Assembly (NCBI RefSeq): GCF_045679555.1
Contig: NC_092094.1
Span: forward strand, 30,354,052 to 30,418,051
Direction of reading: 5' to 3'
DNA from: Salvelinus alpinus
Lineage: Eukaryota > Chordata > Actinopteri > Salmoniformes > Salmonidae
Length of the DNA stretch: 64,000 nt
In this document: piece after piece, positions 38,355-52,500 of the stretch
How positions within the stretch are numbered: position 1 is the first letter of the stretch
Layout of the letters: each line of letters starts with the position of its first letter
Notes under the pieces: generated by a model
The model's input: the letters and a program-made list of their open reading frames with translations, nothing else
What the model was told of the DNA's origin: nothing
Databases searched by the model: none
Position numbers and translations under genes: made by a program

Positions 38355-41300
38355 ATGGATTTCTTAAAAGCTGAAATCGTGAGGAAGAGAAAACTAATTG
38401 AAGACAAAGATCTTATTGATGTGAGTAGCTGGTAGCTAACGTTAGTATGTTTACTAGTCAGCTAGCTAAGTTGAGCTAGCTAGAGTTGCTTTAAGTTAGC
38501 TAGGCTAGGATAACTAGCTAGGTTGCTTGGCGTGGGCAGGTACATGAACGTTTAATTAAGTGTTTACTCAAATAGTAGCTAGCTAGCCAACGTTAGCTTA
38601 AAGTACAAATTTGGTGAGCCTGCGTCATGATAAAATTAAGAGCTAACGTTATAGGACTCTGAGGTTAGCGGCATGCTTGCACCAGCTAACGTTAACTAGT
38701 TATCTTCGCTTAGTTTCAAGAGCTTATCTACGTTAGTTAGCTAAGTATTCTTTTTTTACTTGTGAGATTAAAATGTTGCCATCGTTGCATCTTATTGTTG
38801 ACATGCGGTGATAATGAATATATTCACAGGATTCAAAGAAATACTTCAAACGAGCCGATCTTGCCCGAAAAGAAGAAGAAGAGTATTTCGAAAGATGTGG
38901 CCACAAGGTAATATCACAGCGTTTTTACTTTTTATTTTGTTTAACAGCGTTTCTAAAACCTAGAGGCGAGACTTGAAAACTTGTGAAGGAGACTAAAGAA
39001 AGGCGTATGCATGCTTTCCAGCCGAAAGAGTTCGTACATATATTATGACGACAGTTTGGGACGTTTTAGACTTTGGACACTTTTTTTTGTTGTTGACACA
39101 ACCCGAAGTCTACGCCACTTCGTCGGTGATTGGTAGGGATTCTTCAGGGAGGGACTAATTTTCATGCCAATTATTTTCATTGAGAAATAGTGCACCAAAT
39201 GTCTTAGAAGTACAATTGTGTGACAAAGGTTTTCTTTGGCAAAAACTCAATAAGTCATTAATTTACTTATCTTTGATTAATTCTGATTATTTTAAGGAAG
39301 TGTGTACTGGCGACTAGAGGTCGACCGATTTATGATTTTTCAACGCCGATACCGATTATTGGAGGACAAAAAAAGCCAATACCGATTAATCGGACGATTT
39401 CTATATATATATATATATATAAACATTTTTTTTTTATATACAGTAATCCCTCGTTTATCGCGGGGGTTACGTTCCGAAAATGACCCGCGATAAGTGAAAT
39501 CCGCGAAATAGAAAACTTTTTTTTTTTTTTACAATTAGCAACTATTACATGTATACAAATACAGTGACTCACGTGTAGGCCGTTTCACTGCTCTTCAGAC
39601 TGGGCCGCTGCATCCTGACTGCGCTCTGCAGTGTTCTCTTCTTCTGAAGCCCGCGGTGCAGGTGTGTTTGTTCGGGAGAAGAACATAGTGATAGGCAGCT
39701 GTTGTCGCTCTTTTTTCTTCTTTGCAAAAAGATCCTTGTACACCGACATGCCACCATCGATTACGTTGGAGAACTGTAATGAACGGCTCATCAAAGGGTC
39801 CCATTCCTCAGCTACTCGCTTAAGTTCAGTGGCCATTCGCACCATGGTTGCTAAGCGACCAAGCGTTAGTCCTTCCTTCCTTCCTGGCCAACTTAATGTA
39901 AATTTGCCAAGCTGTTTTATGTACGTACACATAACTGCACGAGACGACAAAATGATAGCACAATTCGTAGCATGTTTTGATACAAGAAGCGGGAGTGAGT
40001 TTTTAGCGAATCAGAATGCAGAGCACAATGCACCAAAAAAAAAAAAAAATGCATTATGAAAATCCGCGAAATAGCGAATCCGCGATAAGTGAACCGCGAA
40101 GTGGCGAGGGATCACTGTACACTGCTCAAAAAAATAAAGGGAACACTTAAACAACACAATGTAACTCCAAGTCAATCACACTTCTGTGAAATCAAACTGT
40201 CCACTTAGGAAGCAACACTGATTGACAATAAATGTCACATGCTGTTGTGCAAATGGAATAGACAAAAGGTGGAAATTATAGGCAATTAGCAAGACACCCC
40301 CAATAAAGGAGTGATTCTGCAGGTGGTGACCACAGACCACTTCTCAGTTCCTATGCTTCCTGGCTGATGTTTTGGTCACTTTTGAATGCTGGCGGTGCTC
40401 TCACTCTAGTGGTAGCATGAGACGGAGTCTATAACCCACACAAGTGGCTCAGGTAGTGCAGCTCATCCAGGATGGCACATCAATGCGAGCTGTGGCAAGA
40501 AGGTTTGCTGTGTCTGTCAGCGTAGTGTCCAGAGCATGGAGGCGCTACCAGGAGACAGGCCAGTACATCAGGAGACGTGGAGGAGGCCATAGGAGGGCAA
40601 CAACCCAGCAGCAGGCCCGCTACCTCCGCCTTTGTGCAAGGAGGAGCACTGCCAGAGCCCTGCAAAATGACCTCCAGCAGGCCACAAATGTGCATGTGTC
40701 TGCTCAAACGGTCAGAAACAGACTCCATGAGGGCCCGACGTCCACAGGTGGGGGTTGTGCTTATCCCACAACACCGTGCAGGACGTTTGGCATTTGCCAG
40801 AGAACACCAAGAGTGGCAAATTCGCCACTGGCGCCCTGTGCTCTTCACAGATGAAAGCAGGTTCACACGCACATGTGACAGACGTGACAGAGTCTGGAGA
40901 CGCCGTGGAGAACGTTCTGCTGCCTGCAACATCCTCCAGCATGACCGGTTTGGCGGTGGGTCAGTCATGGTGTGGGGTGGCATTTCTTTCGGGGGCCGCA
41001 CAGCCCTCCATGTGCTCGCCAGAGGTAGCCTGACTGCCATTAGGTACTGAGATGAGATCCTCAGACCCCTTGTGAGAACATATGCTGGTGCGGTTGGCCC
41101 TGGGTTCCTCCTAATGCAAGACAATGCTAGACCTCATGTGGCTGGAGTGTGTCAGCAGTTCCTACAAGAGGAAGGCATTGATGCTATGGACTGGCCCGCC
41201 CGTTCCCCAGACCTGAATCCAATTGAGCACATCTGGGACATCATGTCTCGCTCCATCCACCAACGCCACGTTGCACCACAGACTGTCCAGGAGTTGGCGG

Positions 41301-43479
41301 ATGCTTTAGTCCAGGTCTGGGAGGAGATCCCTCAGGAGACCATCCGCCACCTCATCAGGAGCATGCCCAGGCGTTGTAGGGAGGTCATACAGGCACGTGG
41401 AGGCCACACACTACTGAGCCTCATTTTGACTTGTTCTAAGGACATTACATCAAAGTTGGATCAGCCTGTAGTGTGGTTTTCCACTTTAATTTTGAGTGTG
41501 ACTCCAAATCCAGACCTCCATGGGTTGATAAATTTGATTTCCATTGATCATTTTTGTGTGATTTTGTTGTCAGCACATTCAACTATGTAAAGAAAAAAGT
41601 ATTTAATAAGAATATTTCATTCATTCAAATCTAGGATGTTATCTAGGTGTTATTTTAGTGTTCCCTTTATTTTTTTGAGCAGTGTATATAAATATCACAC
41701 ACACACACATTTTTGTAATAATGACAACTGCAACAATACTGAATGAACAATGAACACTTTTTTTTATTTTAACCTAATATAATACACACACACACACAGC
41801 TGAAGTGACAATGATACTGAAGAGTCTGCTTAGGAGACAAATACTCTCAACTGTTTGAATAAAAATAGAGTTTAAATTACCTGTGATGAATGTTGAAAAC
41901 AAAAACTGTCATTTCTATATGCAGGAAATCCTATTTTAATAATGGGCATGGTAAGAATTGACGACCAAAGTGCGAGTCATAATTCCCATGACACCTTCTA
42001 GCAAAATCTGAAAAGCGGTTCCTTCATTTATTCCATAGGATATTTTTAGATTCACTTAAAATAAGGTCTGTGTTTCGTGTAGGCTTACACCACCTTGCCA
42101 ATTTTATAACTGTGTAGATATCCATAGGACAAGGTAACTCTGATCAATATTGGCTAAATATAAAAGAATTTTTTTTTTTGTAGAGTGGATTTATGAAAAT
42201 ATGTTGACAAACGTTACCTTTATCCTAGTGAGATTTACACAGGTATCAAAACCTCGAGGCGGTTTAAGCCTGCACGAAACAGACCTTATTTGAAGTAGAT
42301 CAAGACATTCTCTATGGAAGACATGAACGGTAAAATAACGAAGGAACCCCTGTCAAGTTCAGCCGCAAGTTATTATAGGAGTTATAACGCGTCATCTATT
42401 TCTCTCTAAACCATATACCGTTGACTAATCCGGAAACTATCACCTCAAACTAAACGTTTATTCCGTTCCGAATTTTATTTAACGGGTGGCATCCATGAGT
42501 CTAAATATTCCTGTTACATTGCACAACCTTCAATGTTGTCATAATTATGTAAAATTCTGGCAAATTAGTTCGCAAAGAGTCAGGCGGCCCAAACTGTTGC
42601 ATATACCCTGACTCTGCGTGCAATGAACGCAAGAGAAATGACACAATTTCACCTGGTTAATATTGCCTGCTAGCCTGGATATCTTTTAGCTAAATATGCA
42701 GGTTTAAAAATATAAACTTGTGTATTGATTTTAAGAAAGGCATTGATGTTTATGGTTAAGTACATATTGGAGCAATGACAGTCATTGATTGATTGTTTTT
42801 TATAAGATAAGTTTAATGCTAGCTAGCAATTTACCTTAGCTTACTGCATTCGTGGCACAGGCAGGCTCCTCGTGGAGTGCAATGTAATCAGTGTTAGAGC
42901 ATTGGACTAGTTAACTGTAAGGTTGCAAGATTGGATCCCCCGAGCTGACAAGGTTAAAAATCTGTCGTTCTGCCTCAGTTCCTAGGCCGTCATTGAAAAT
43001 AAGAATGTGTTCTTAACTGACTTGCCTAGTTAAATAAAGATTAAATAAAGGTGTAAAAAAAATAAAAAAAATAATTGGCGCCCAAAAATACCGATTTCCG
43101 ATTGTTATGAAAACTTGAAATCGGCCCCGATTAATCGGTCGACCTCTACTGGCGACGGTGTCTCAAAATGGACACACAGTAGTATTTGAAAAATGAGGGG
43201 AAAAAGCACAAGGTCTTAAAGGAGTATGCAAGCACACTTGTTTGGTTCGCCTAGTTGACTTCAGCTAGCCACCAGCCGAACTGAAGCATGCCTTTTAGTA
43301 GACCATTCCGGGGTTTGGGATTTGAAGTAAAATAAATAAATACTTTACCAGGTAAGTTGACTGAACACATTCTCATTTACATCAATGACCTGGAGAATAG
43401 TTACGGGGGGATGAATGAGCCAATTGGAAGCTAGGGATGATTAGGTGGCCATGACGGTATGAGGGCCAGATTGGGAATT

Positions 43480-43512
<33 letters not shown>

Positions 43513-46500
43513 GATAAATGCTATGGGAACGTTAGTGACCACAGAGAGTCAGGACACCTGTTAAATGTCCCATCCGAAAGACGGCACCCTACACAGGGCA
43601 ATGTCCCCAATCACTCCCCTAGGGCGTTGGGATATTATCATTTTTTTTAGACCAGAGGAAAGAGTGCCTCCTACTGGCCCCCTAACACCACTTCCAGCAG
43701 CATCTGGTCTCCCATCCAGGATCAACCCTGCTTAGCTTCAGAGGAAAGCCAGCATTGGGATGCAGGGTGATATGCTGCTGGATTAAGTCAATGAGAGAAG
43801 TGAAATTCTTCCTTAGTTATTCATTTTCTCAATCTAAACGTGAATTGGTACGGTTCTCAGAACACAAATCACTCTACTTTCATTTCACATCAAAATGCAC
43901 TTACTGTGCTGTTTTGAGCCGGTTTTAACAGTTGCAGGCGACAGTATTTTTCAGTGTCAACACGTTTGTGGCCGCCTTCTGTTTACACACAGATGTTCGG
44001 CGACGCCGATGTAGTCCCTCTGTCTTGTCTGTTTTCCGTAAACAAGTGCTGTAACATTGAAATATGACTGTGTGGGAACCCTAACCCTATAAAAGTATCA
44101 GTTTTGTTTTTTGAAAATGTCTCACTGATATGAAAGATATGGTCCTTATTATTCTAAAACCGTACCGCAAGCGATGCGTGGTAATGTTCAGACCGAGCGC
44201 CGAGGCTCTTAACAAAACTCCCCTGTACAGAAGACGCCTTCATCCAATGACTCTTATGTGTAATATAATAGAACTGCGAGTCATCAAAGGTTAGCTATAG
44301 CCCATTGTCTGTTCTCTCTTATTCTCTCTCCCTTGTGCCCTTCATCTTACTCCTTGTTTTGAGATTCTCTTTTCCTCTCTGTCCGACCACCTTCTTCCAT
44401 TCCCTTCCTCCTCCCCTTCCTATCTCTGCACTGTCTGTTCAATCTCCACTTTTTTTTCTCCCCTCAGTGACTTGTCTTCAGAGTTACAGTGCAGCCTACG
44501 ACTAGACCCCCTTACAGGGTTGTGTGGTAATGTTTTTCTGATGTTGCATAGCCTGTGTTGACTGTGCTCTCTTCCCACCTTGTGAACGCTGCCCTGCAGG
44601 TTCAGAAAGAGGCACCTGAGAGACAGGTAGGGGATGATGGCACAGCAAAGGCAGGGAGCATGTCTCGAGGATGATCGACCGTAGGCAGTGGTGTGTCCCA
44701 AAAATCTTGCAAAGCTCCCCTTTCCGCTGCTTCTTCCCTTCAATTCTACCTGTCTGCAAGGACTTGATAGGAGTTCAAAATATGGAGGAAATGTATCTAG
44801 CAGCAAGCTAGCTATATACAGTCCAAAAATAACCCATTACCTAGTTCTTTCCTCCAGGCTGCTTCAATGTTACCTGAATGTAAGCACAGTGTAAAAATAT
44901 ATTATGATTGCTCCACCCATCCTTCCAATAGGCTTAGAGCTTCAGTCATGTTGCTTAAACCTGTCCAATTTAAGTGGTGGATGTGTGGGTTGTATTCAGT
45001 CCCTTCACTGATCAGTTGTCTGGAAGGAGAGGGGGCAAGGAATGGAGAGTTGGGACATATCCATGTTGAGCATGAGTTTAGGCTCTGTTGTCAGTTTATC
45101 CTTTTGCTTTTTAAAGTTTTGGGTTAATCAGGCTTTGCCTCATATATTTCAAATAAGTTTGATATGGGCCTTTGTAGCAGAAAAAACGTTCTGTTTTTCC
45201 CCCCGTTTTTTGTGTTTGCAGGTTTTGCCTTACTTTTGAGAATCGCTCATGTGTGGGGAGAACTGCATTTCAATTCAGCTGACTAATACAGCTCTAAATG
45301 TGCCTAATAAAGTGGGTTTTAGTTTACAAATGCAGCACCTGCATCTGACTTGGATTCTTTGTGCATTTTGGGGTCTTTTGTGGTGTACTTTTTTTTGTTT
45401 TGATTGTGCTCTTCCTAGAAACACAATCTTAAGGTGAAGAGATGCATGTGCTTCTAAAAGCATGACCCATCAGTAGGGTTTCACATTTTGGGGAATATTC
45501 AGAGGTGGAAACTTTCCATGGGAATTAACAGGAATATATGGGAATTAACATTAATGCATTGGATATATTTACCATATCATATGGAGACAAACATAAACCT
45601 TCTATCTTATAAGTAGACATGATTAAATCCTAACAATGGAAATAAAAAACAATTAGTTACGAATTTAACTTTAATTAATTGAGTTGACTCTTCACATGGG
45701 ATAATTTCACTGAACAACAAAAGGGAATGTTCAATGATCCATCGCACCTACCCAAAAAAACATTTTCAACATACATCTGTAAAATAATCTTCCTCTCATG
45801 TCTTCTCCCTGGACCTCCTGATGTCCACCTCTTGAACATCAGTCTGAGGCCTCATCTTCACTGTCACTTTCCAACCTTGTTGAGGATGGCTCGTTGTCAG
45901 GCTCAAAAAGACTGAAATTTGCCCAGGTGGCCACCAATTTTTCAACCCTTGTATTGGTTAGCCTGGTGTGTGTGTGTGTTCCCAAACAAGGACATGTTGC
46001 TGCTGTAGTTGGTGCGATTTGGAGGATCATGGAGGCAACAGGAGAAAGAGCCTCAGTCCCTTCCACCGGGTGGCTGATGAGATACAGTTGAAGTCGGAAG
46101 TTTACATACACTTAGGTTGGAGTCATTAAAACCCGTTTTTCAACCACTCCACAAATTTCTTGGCAACAAACTATAGTTTTGGCAAGTCGGTTAGGACATC
46201 TACTTTGTGCATGACACAAGTAATTTTTCCAACAACTGTTAACAGACACATTATTTCACCTATAATTCACTGTATCACAATTCCAGTGGGTCAGAAGTTT
46301 ACATAAACTGAGTTAACTGTGCCTTTAAACAGCTTGGAAAATTCCAGAAAATGATGTCATGGCTTTAGAAGCTTCTGATAGGCTAATTTACATAATTTGA
46401 GTCAATTGGAGGTATACCTGTGGATGTATTTCAAGGTCTACCTTCAAACTCAGTGCCTCTTTGCTTGACATCATGGGAAAATCAAAAGAAATCAGCCAAG

Positions 46501-49500
46501 ACTCCAGAAAAAAAATTGTAGACCTCCACAAGTCTGGTTCATCCTTGGGAGCAATTTACAAATGCCTGAAGGTAGCACATTCATCTGTACAAACAATAGT
46601 ACGCAAGTATAAACACCATGGGACCACGCAGCCGTCATACCGTTCAGGAACGAGACGCATTTTGTCTCCTAGAGATGAACATACGTTGGTGGAAAAAGGT
46701 CAAATCAATCCCAGAACAACAGCAAAGGACCTTGTGAAGATGCTGGAGGAAACGGGTACAAAAGTATCTATATCCACAGTAAAACAAGTTCTATATCGAC
46801 ATAACCTGAAAGGCCGCTCAGCAAGGAAGAAGCCACTGCTCCAAAACCGCCATAAAAAAGCCAGATTACGGTTTGCAACTGCACATGGGGACAAAGATCG
46901 TACTTTTTGGAGAAATGTCCTCTGGTCTGATGAAACAAAAATAGAACTGTTTGGCCATAATGACCATCGTTATGTTTGGAGGAAAAAGGGGGATGCTTGC
47001 AAGCCAAAGAACACCATCCCAACCATGAAGAATGGGGGTGGCAGCATCATGTTGTGGGGGTGCTTTGCTGCAGGAGGGCCTGGTGCACAAAAAGATGGCA
47101 TCACGAGGAAGAAAAATTATGTAGATATATTGAAGCAACATCTCAAGACATCAGCCAGGAAGTTAAAGCGTGGTCGCAAATGGGTCTTCCAAATGGACAA
47201 TGACCCTAAGCATACTTTCAAAGTTGTTGCAAAATTGCTTAAGGACAACAAAGTCAAGGTATTGGAGTGGCCATCACAAAGCCCTGACCTCAAACCTATA
47301 TAAAATGTGTGGGCAGAACTGAAAAAACGTGTGCGAGCAAGGAGGCCTACAAACCTAACTCAGTTACACCAGCTCTGTCAGGAGGAATGGGCCAAAATTC
47401 ACCCAACTTATTGTGGGAACCTTGTGGAAGGCTAACCAAAATGTTTGACTCAAGTTAAGCAATTCATAGGCAATGCTACCAAATACTATTTGAGTATATG
47501 AACTTCTGACACACTAGGAATGTGATGATGGAAATCAAAGCTGAAATAAATCATTCTCTACTATTCTGACATTTCACATTCTTAAAATAAAGTGGTGATC
47601 CTAACTGACCTAAGACAGGGAATTTTTACTAGGATTAAATGTCAGGAATTGTGAAACTGAGTTAGCTAAATACAGTTAAGGTGTATGTAAACTTCCGACT
47701 TCAACAGCATGTTGGCTCAACTGCCATATTCCATCCCAAAGCCCTTGCTTGGAAATGCACTTTGCCAGACTGCCAAGAACCTTGCTCTCATCCAGGCCAT
47801 GGTGGCGAGACGACACTGTAGTGATGGTAACATAGGTCTTGTTGATCTCTACACCAGACAGGATACTCTTGCCAGCATTCTTGGGGTTCAACATGTACAC
47901 TGCGATGTGTATGGGCTTCAGGCAGAAGTCTTCACATTTTTTGATGCATTTCAGAACTGTAGTTTCCTCTGCTTGGCGCAACAGTGAAGTGGGCAGGGCA
48001 GTATGGATTTCTTCTCTTACATATGCAAGCAGAGTCTGAACATCAGACATGACTGCATTGTCTCCCTCAATCCGTGCAATGGCTATTGCTATAGGTTTCC
48101 GGCTGCTTACCACTCTCTCCCAAAATACATCATCCAGAAGGATTCTCTTGATGGGGCTGTCCATATCGGCAGACTGTGATATGGCCATTTCTTGGAGAGA
48201 CTCCTTCCCTTACAGGAGACTGTCAAACATGATGACAACACCACCCCAACGGGTGTTGCTGGGCAGCTTCAATGTGGTGCTCTTATACTTCTCACTTTGC
48301 TTGGTGAGGTAGATTGCTGCTATAACTTGATGACCCTTCACATACCTAACCATTTCCTTGGCTCTCTTGTAGAGTGTATCCATTGTTTCCAGTATCATGA
48401 TGTCCTTGACGAGCAGATTCAGTGCATGAGCAGCACAGCCAATGGGTGTGATGTGAGGGTAGGACTCCTCTACTTTAGACCAAGCAGCCTTCATGTTTGT
48501 AGCATTGTCTGTCACCAGTGCAAATACCTTCTGTGGTCCAAGTCATTGACTGCCTTCAGCTCATCTGCAATGTAGAGACCGGTGTGTCTGTGCTCTTGTA
48601 GAATACTGGTTGAGGGTTGGAGATGTAGTTAATTATTCCTTGCCCACGAACATTCGACCACCCATCAGAGATGATTGCAATAGTCTGCTTTCTCTGATTT
48701 GCTTGACCTTCACTTGAACTCTTTTGAACTAGTAGATGAAGCATGTCTTGTTGGAGGGGTGTGTCCTGGGTGAAGAACATTCAGAAATCTCTTCCAATAC
48801 ACATTGCCTGTGAGCATCAGAGGTGAATGACTACGTTCCTCCAATGAGCCAAAAACACTTCAGATTCCAGGAGGACCATGAGCTGTTGCTACCGATAAGG
48901 TGCCTGATTCATCGGGACTTTTGTCAGGTTGCTTGCTGTGAACGCTGAGGAAACTTTATGCACTTAGCCAGATTCTGCATCTTTGTTGCATTCTTCACAT
49001 ATTTTGCACAGTATTTGCAAATGTACACAGCTTTTCCTTCTACATTAGCTGCAGTGAAATGTGGCATTTTCCTGTAAAGATTAGGAAAAAAATTGTAAAA
49101 CAACAAATACAATTCCATGTACAGATAAATAGTTAAGCAGTTAGATTAAACAACTCCTTTTGTAAGATGAATGTCTTAATATGAAACGTGTATGGAAAAA
49201 GGTGAATTAACACTCCTCAGTTAGCAGGCGCAAGCAAGCTAAAACCCACATGGTAGCAAAAACTAATCAGCAGAAATTAACAAGTTAGAAATGATTTAAA
49301 CACACTTTTCTGTAGGCTACTATTTACTAGTTAACAAAAATCATGTAAAATATATCAACCCTCCCTGTATTGTAATCAAAACTTACCAAAAAGCATGTAT
49401 GGTAGTCCTTGGCTCGGACAGTAGTAGTGTGGGCTCAATAGCATCTCATTAGTGTGCAAGATCTTGAGAATCAGCTGTACATGTGATGGAAGAATGCACT

Positions 49501-52500
49501 GTGCATGCAGAGGGTTACAATTCCATTGAATTGGGGATAGTTTAACCAAAATATGCCACAAGACCTAGAATTGCCTTATGTGTATCCCACAAAGGTTCAG
49601 TGTTATAGACTTTTTTTTAAATTAATTTAAGCAAAATACCCGGGGCTTAATTTCCCATGGAAAATTTCCGGAAAGTTTCCGAACCTTTGCAACCCAACCC
49701 GACGTATATTTGAAAGATGAAATTGCTATGCAGTGGTTTAATCATTTTAAAACATGATTTTTAACAGCCATGGAGATGGTCTACATGCAACAGTGTTTTT
49801 CCTATGTTCATGCTGCTTTGAAATGGTATGATGGATTTGTATACCAGCAGTCTTTCTGTTTACAGTATTGGTTTGCTTTGGAAGAGACTGCTGGTCCCAG
49901 GTGAGTCAGCAGCAATAGATAATGTCTCTGCATGACAGTACGGCGTGAGCACGCTCTACTGCTTCTGCTGGCATTTTAGCCGTTTGTGAGGATGATTATG
50001 ATAACACATTTCGCCAGCTGAGAGAGTGGAGGTTTCACTCTCGCCAAAATCTGTCCAAAATAAGCCCAATGCGTTTCTATGGGCTTATTTTGGACCTAAG
50101 CTTGTCGACTGTCTTCCTGCCAACTCCTATTGTTAGGACGGAGACATGAGCATCTTTTCATTATATATACAGATCTCTGGTGAGAGCCAATAGTAATGGA
50201 GACCTCTGAGTTTAGCCTCTAGAGCCCCACAGTGGAGGTGTCATAATACTTATAAAACCTGGCGGTCAAACAGGGAAATGGTTCCAATCATTTTCCCACT
50301 ATTCATTTTTCTCATAGCGCTTATTTTAAGTTATTCTAAAATTCCCTGTTTTGTGTATCCTTACCCTGGCGTGACGTTTTGATAACCATGTAACCCTTTA
50401 TCAATATATTAGTCTTTACTCATTTAAAAATGCTAATTAGCATCAAAGTAGACATGCAAAACAACATCCTTGCAAGCGTCTGCATGTCATCTCTAGCTGA
50501 CACCTTTTGCTAACAGGTATTGTGTCAATTTAAAACTTGCACAAGACAGTTCATAAAATTGTAAATGTAAGAAATGTTGCCAATTTTTTCAGTACTACGT
50601 TTAGCTAATATTAGAATCTCTGGATTAATTTACCTTTGCCTTGATTTGGCAGTCTCGTCCAGATCATGGCATTTGTAGCTCTTTATGCTAGCCTAATTAG
50701 CATTTTTGGAGGTAAATACAGGCGAATAGATAAGTCACATTGTCAAAGAAAGATTTACACGGTTATCAAAACTCCATGCCAGGTTAAGCCTATATGAACA
50801 GCCCTTATTTTAAGTGTTCCTAAAACCCCCTTTGGGAAAAATGATTGGAACCTGTTTGAACGCTGGTTATTATGACTCATACTGTGGTACACTATAGCAG
50901 TGAAAACAGGAAACTAACCCATGCCCCTCTCTCTCCCTTTTACCTCTGTGTTATCTCAAAGATGGAGAAGAAAGAGGAGAAGGCAGATCCCTCCACCTCG
51001 TCCAATAGCACTTTAGAGTTGGAGCTGACTGAGGAGAAGCTGCCAATGTCGCTCTCCCGGCAGGAGGTGAGTCGGCCAATCAGAGCTGGTTTTATTGTGT
51101 CAAGCCTCCTGGGTTCTGTTCAGTTGGTATGAACAGGGAGGAGACGTGCTTGTTTTTTTGTCCAGGTGATCCGGCGGCTGAGGGAGCGAGGGGAACCAGT
51201 GCGTCTGTTTGCAGAGTCAGACTATGAGGCCTTCCAGAGGCTCAGGAAGATTGAGATTCTCGCTCCGGAAGTCAACAAGGTAACATCCTGTCACTGTTAT
51301 GAGGCAGGGTGGTGGTGCGAACTTGCTCTTTGTTTTTGTGGTGGGTTTTATATTATTTTTGTAAGGTTAAAGAAGAGTTGGACACACTTTTAAGCACTCT
51401 CATTGTCCTTGGTACTGTTGTGTACATGCTAGCCCAGAACATTATACGTGACTTTTCGGGCACTGACAACCTGTGATGTAAAGATGATCACCTGTCTTAC
51501 TGTGTATTCTCTGGGCAGGGTTTGAGGAACGACCTGAAGGCAGCCATGGATAAGATTGATGCGCAGTACCTGAATGAGATCGTAGGGGGCACTGGGGAGC
51601 CGGGTGAGGTGGACACACAATTCGATCTAAGAGTACATGAGGCAGACACAACCATTGAGGAGCTGGAGGTACACAGCAACTGGGGAGTCACTAAAGCCAC
51701 TATATTTGTCCTTAACTCAGGGTTTAAGGGCTACATTTAAATCCACAATTGTAAATAAAAGGTGCTGAATGTCCTTATTCTACCACAGTCCAAACAAAGT
51801 CCTATGTGTCAATGCATCATAAGAACACTGTATTCCTTTGTCCTCTTGTTTGGTATTTGTTGTCCTACAGGCTCTGGGTAAATCTCTGGGAACGGGAGAT
51901 GACAATGGGGACCAGGATGTCATCGACAAAGTCCTTAGGGTGAGACAGAGCGTTATGCTCAGCTTTTTGCTTCAGGGAGAGTTGTTTGCGAATTCAACAG
52001 TTGCTGATGTGATCTCTATCCAGTGTTGTAATTATTTATTGTAATGCTGTGATGGAGATGTAAAAAAAAAAATATGTTTGTGTGCTAACATGGTTGTGTT
52101 ATGGTCAGTAGTTTCTTGGCAGTTCTGGATATAGTTTGTTGTGGTCTGTAGTTCCTGCTGGGAGTCTGGGCGAAGGACCTGAACGGTCGAGAGGACCACG
52201 TGAAGCGCAGCGTGCAGGGCAAGCTGGCCAGCGCCACCCAGAAACAGACTGAGTCCTACCTCAAACCACTATTCCGGAAACTACGCAAGAAGGTGTGTTC
52301 ACCTCAGAGAACTGCCCTCTGTGAAATGAGTGTGGTGGATATGGTCTTGTTTTATTGTCTTTCTTTTTCTTTTAGAGTTTGCCAGCAGACATCAAAGAAT
52401 CAATCACAGACATCATTAAATTCATGCTGCAGAGAGAATATGTAAAGGTATTGAACTTGTTTTCTACCTGTTGTCACTTTAATTGGGTGTTTTGTGTTTA

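Larger units (their letters stand above)
39315..43148. mobile_element. hAT-like element in prpf18 intron 2, with nested insertions
   Basis: Inverted ends TAGAGGTCGACCGATT and AATCGGTCGACCTCTA, flanked by an exact 8-bp duplication CTGGCGAC (39307-39314 and 43149-43156). The inner ends are rich in 'ccgat' repeats. No transposase of its own is visible. It holds the pogo-like element (39441-40117), a Tc1 element (40120-41684), a palindromic MITE (about 41976-42390) and a SINE (42862-43054). Confidence 0.88.
45470..49705 (-). mobile_element. hAT element with decayed transposase, split by a Tc1 element
   Basis: Related inverted ends: the left carries 'ggaaactttccatgggaatt' and the right, inverted, 'ggaaactttccggaaatttt'. 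The minus-strand transposase pieces lie between. A Sleeping Beauty-type element at 46085-47705 separates the C-terminal part from the rest. Exact borders and target duplication were not resolved. Confidence 0.75.

Noticed and set aside
43700-43784. 5S rRNA gene
   Set aside because: Only the internal part is present, diverged and followed by a SINE body; no full 5S unit or terminator.
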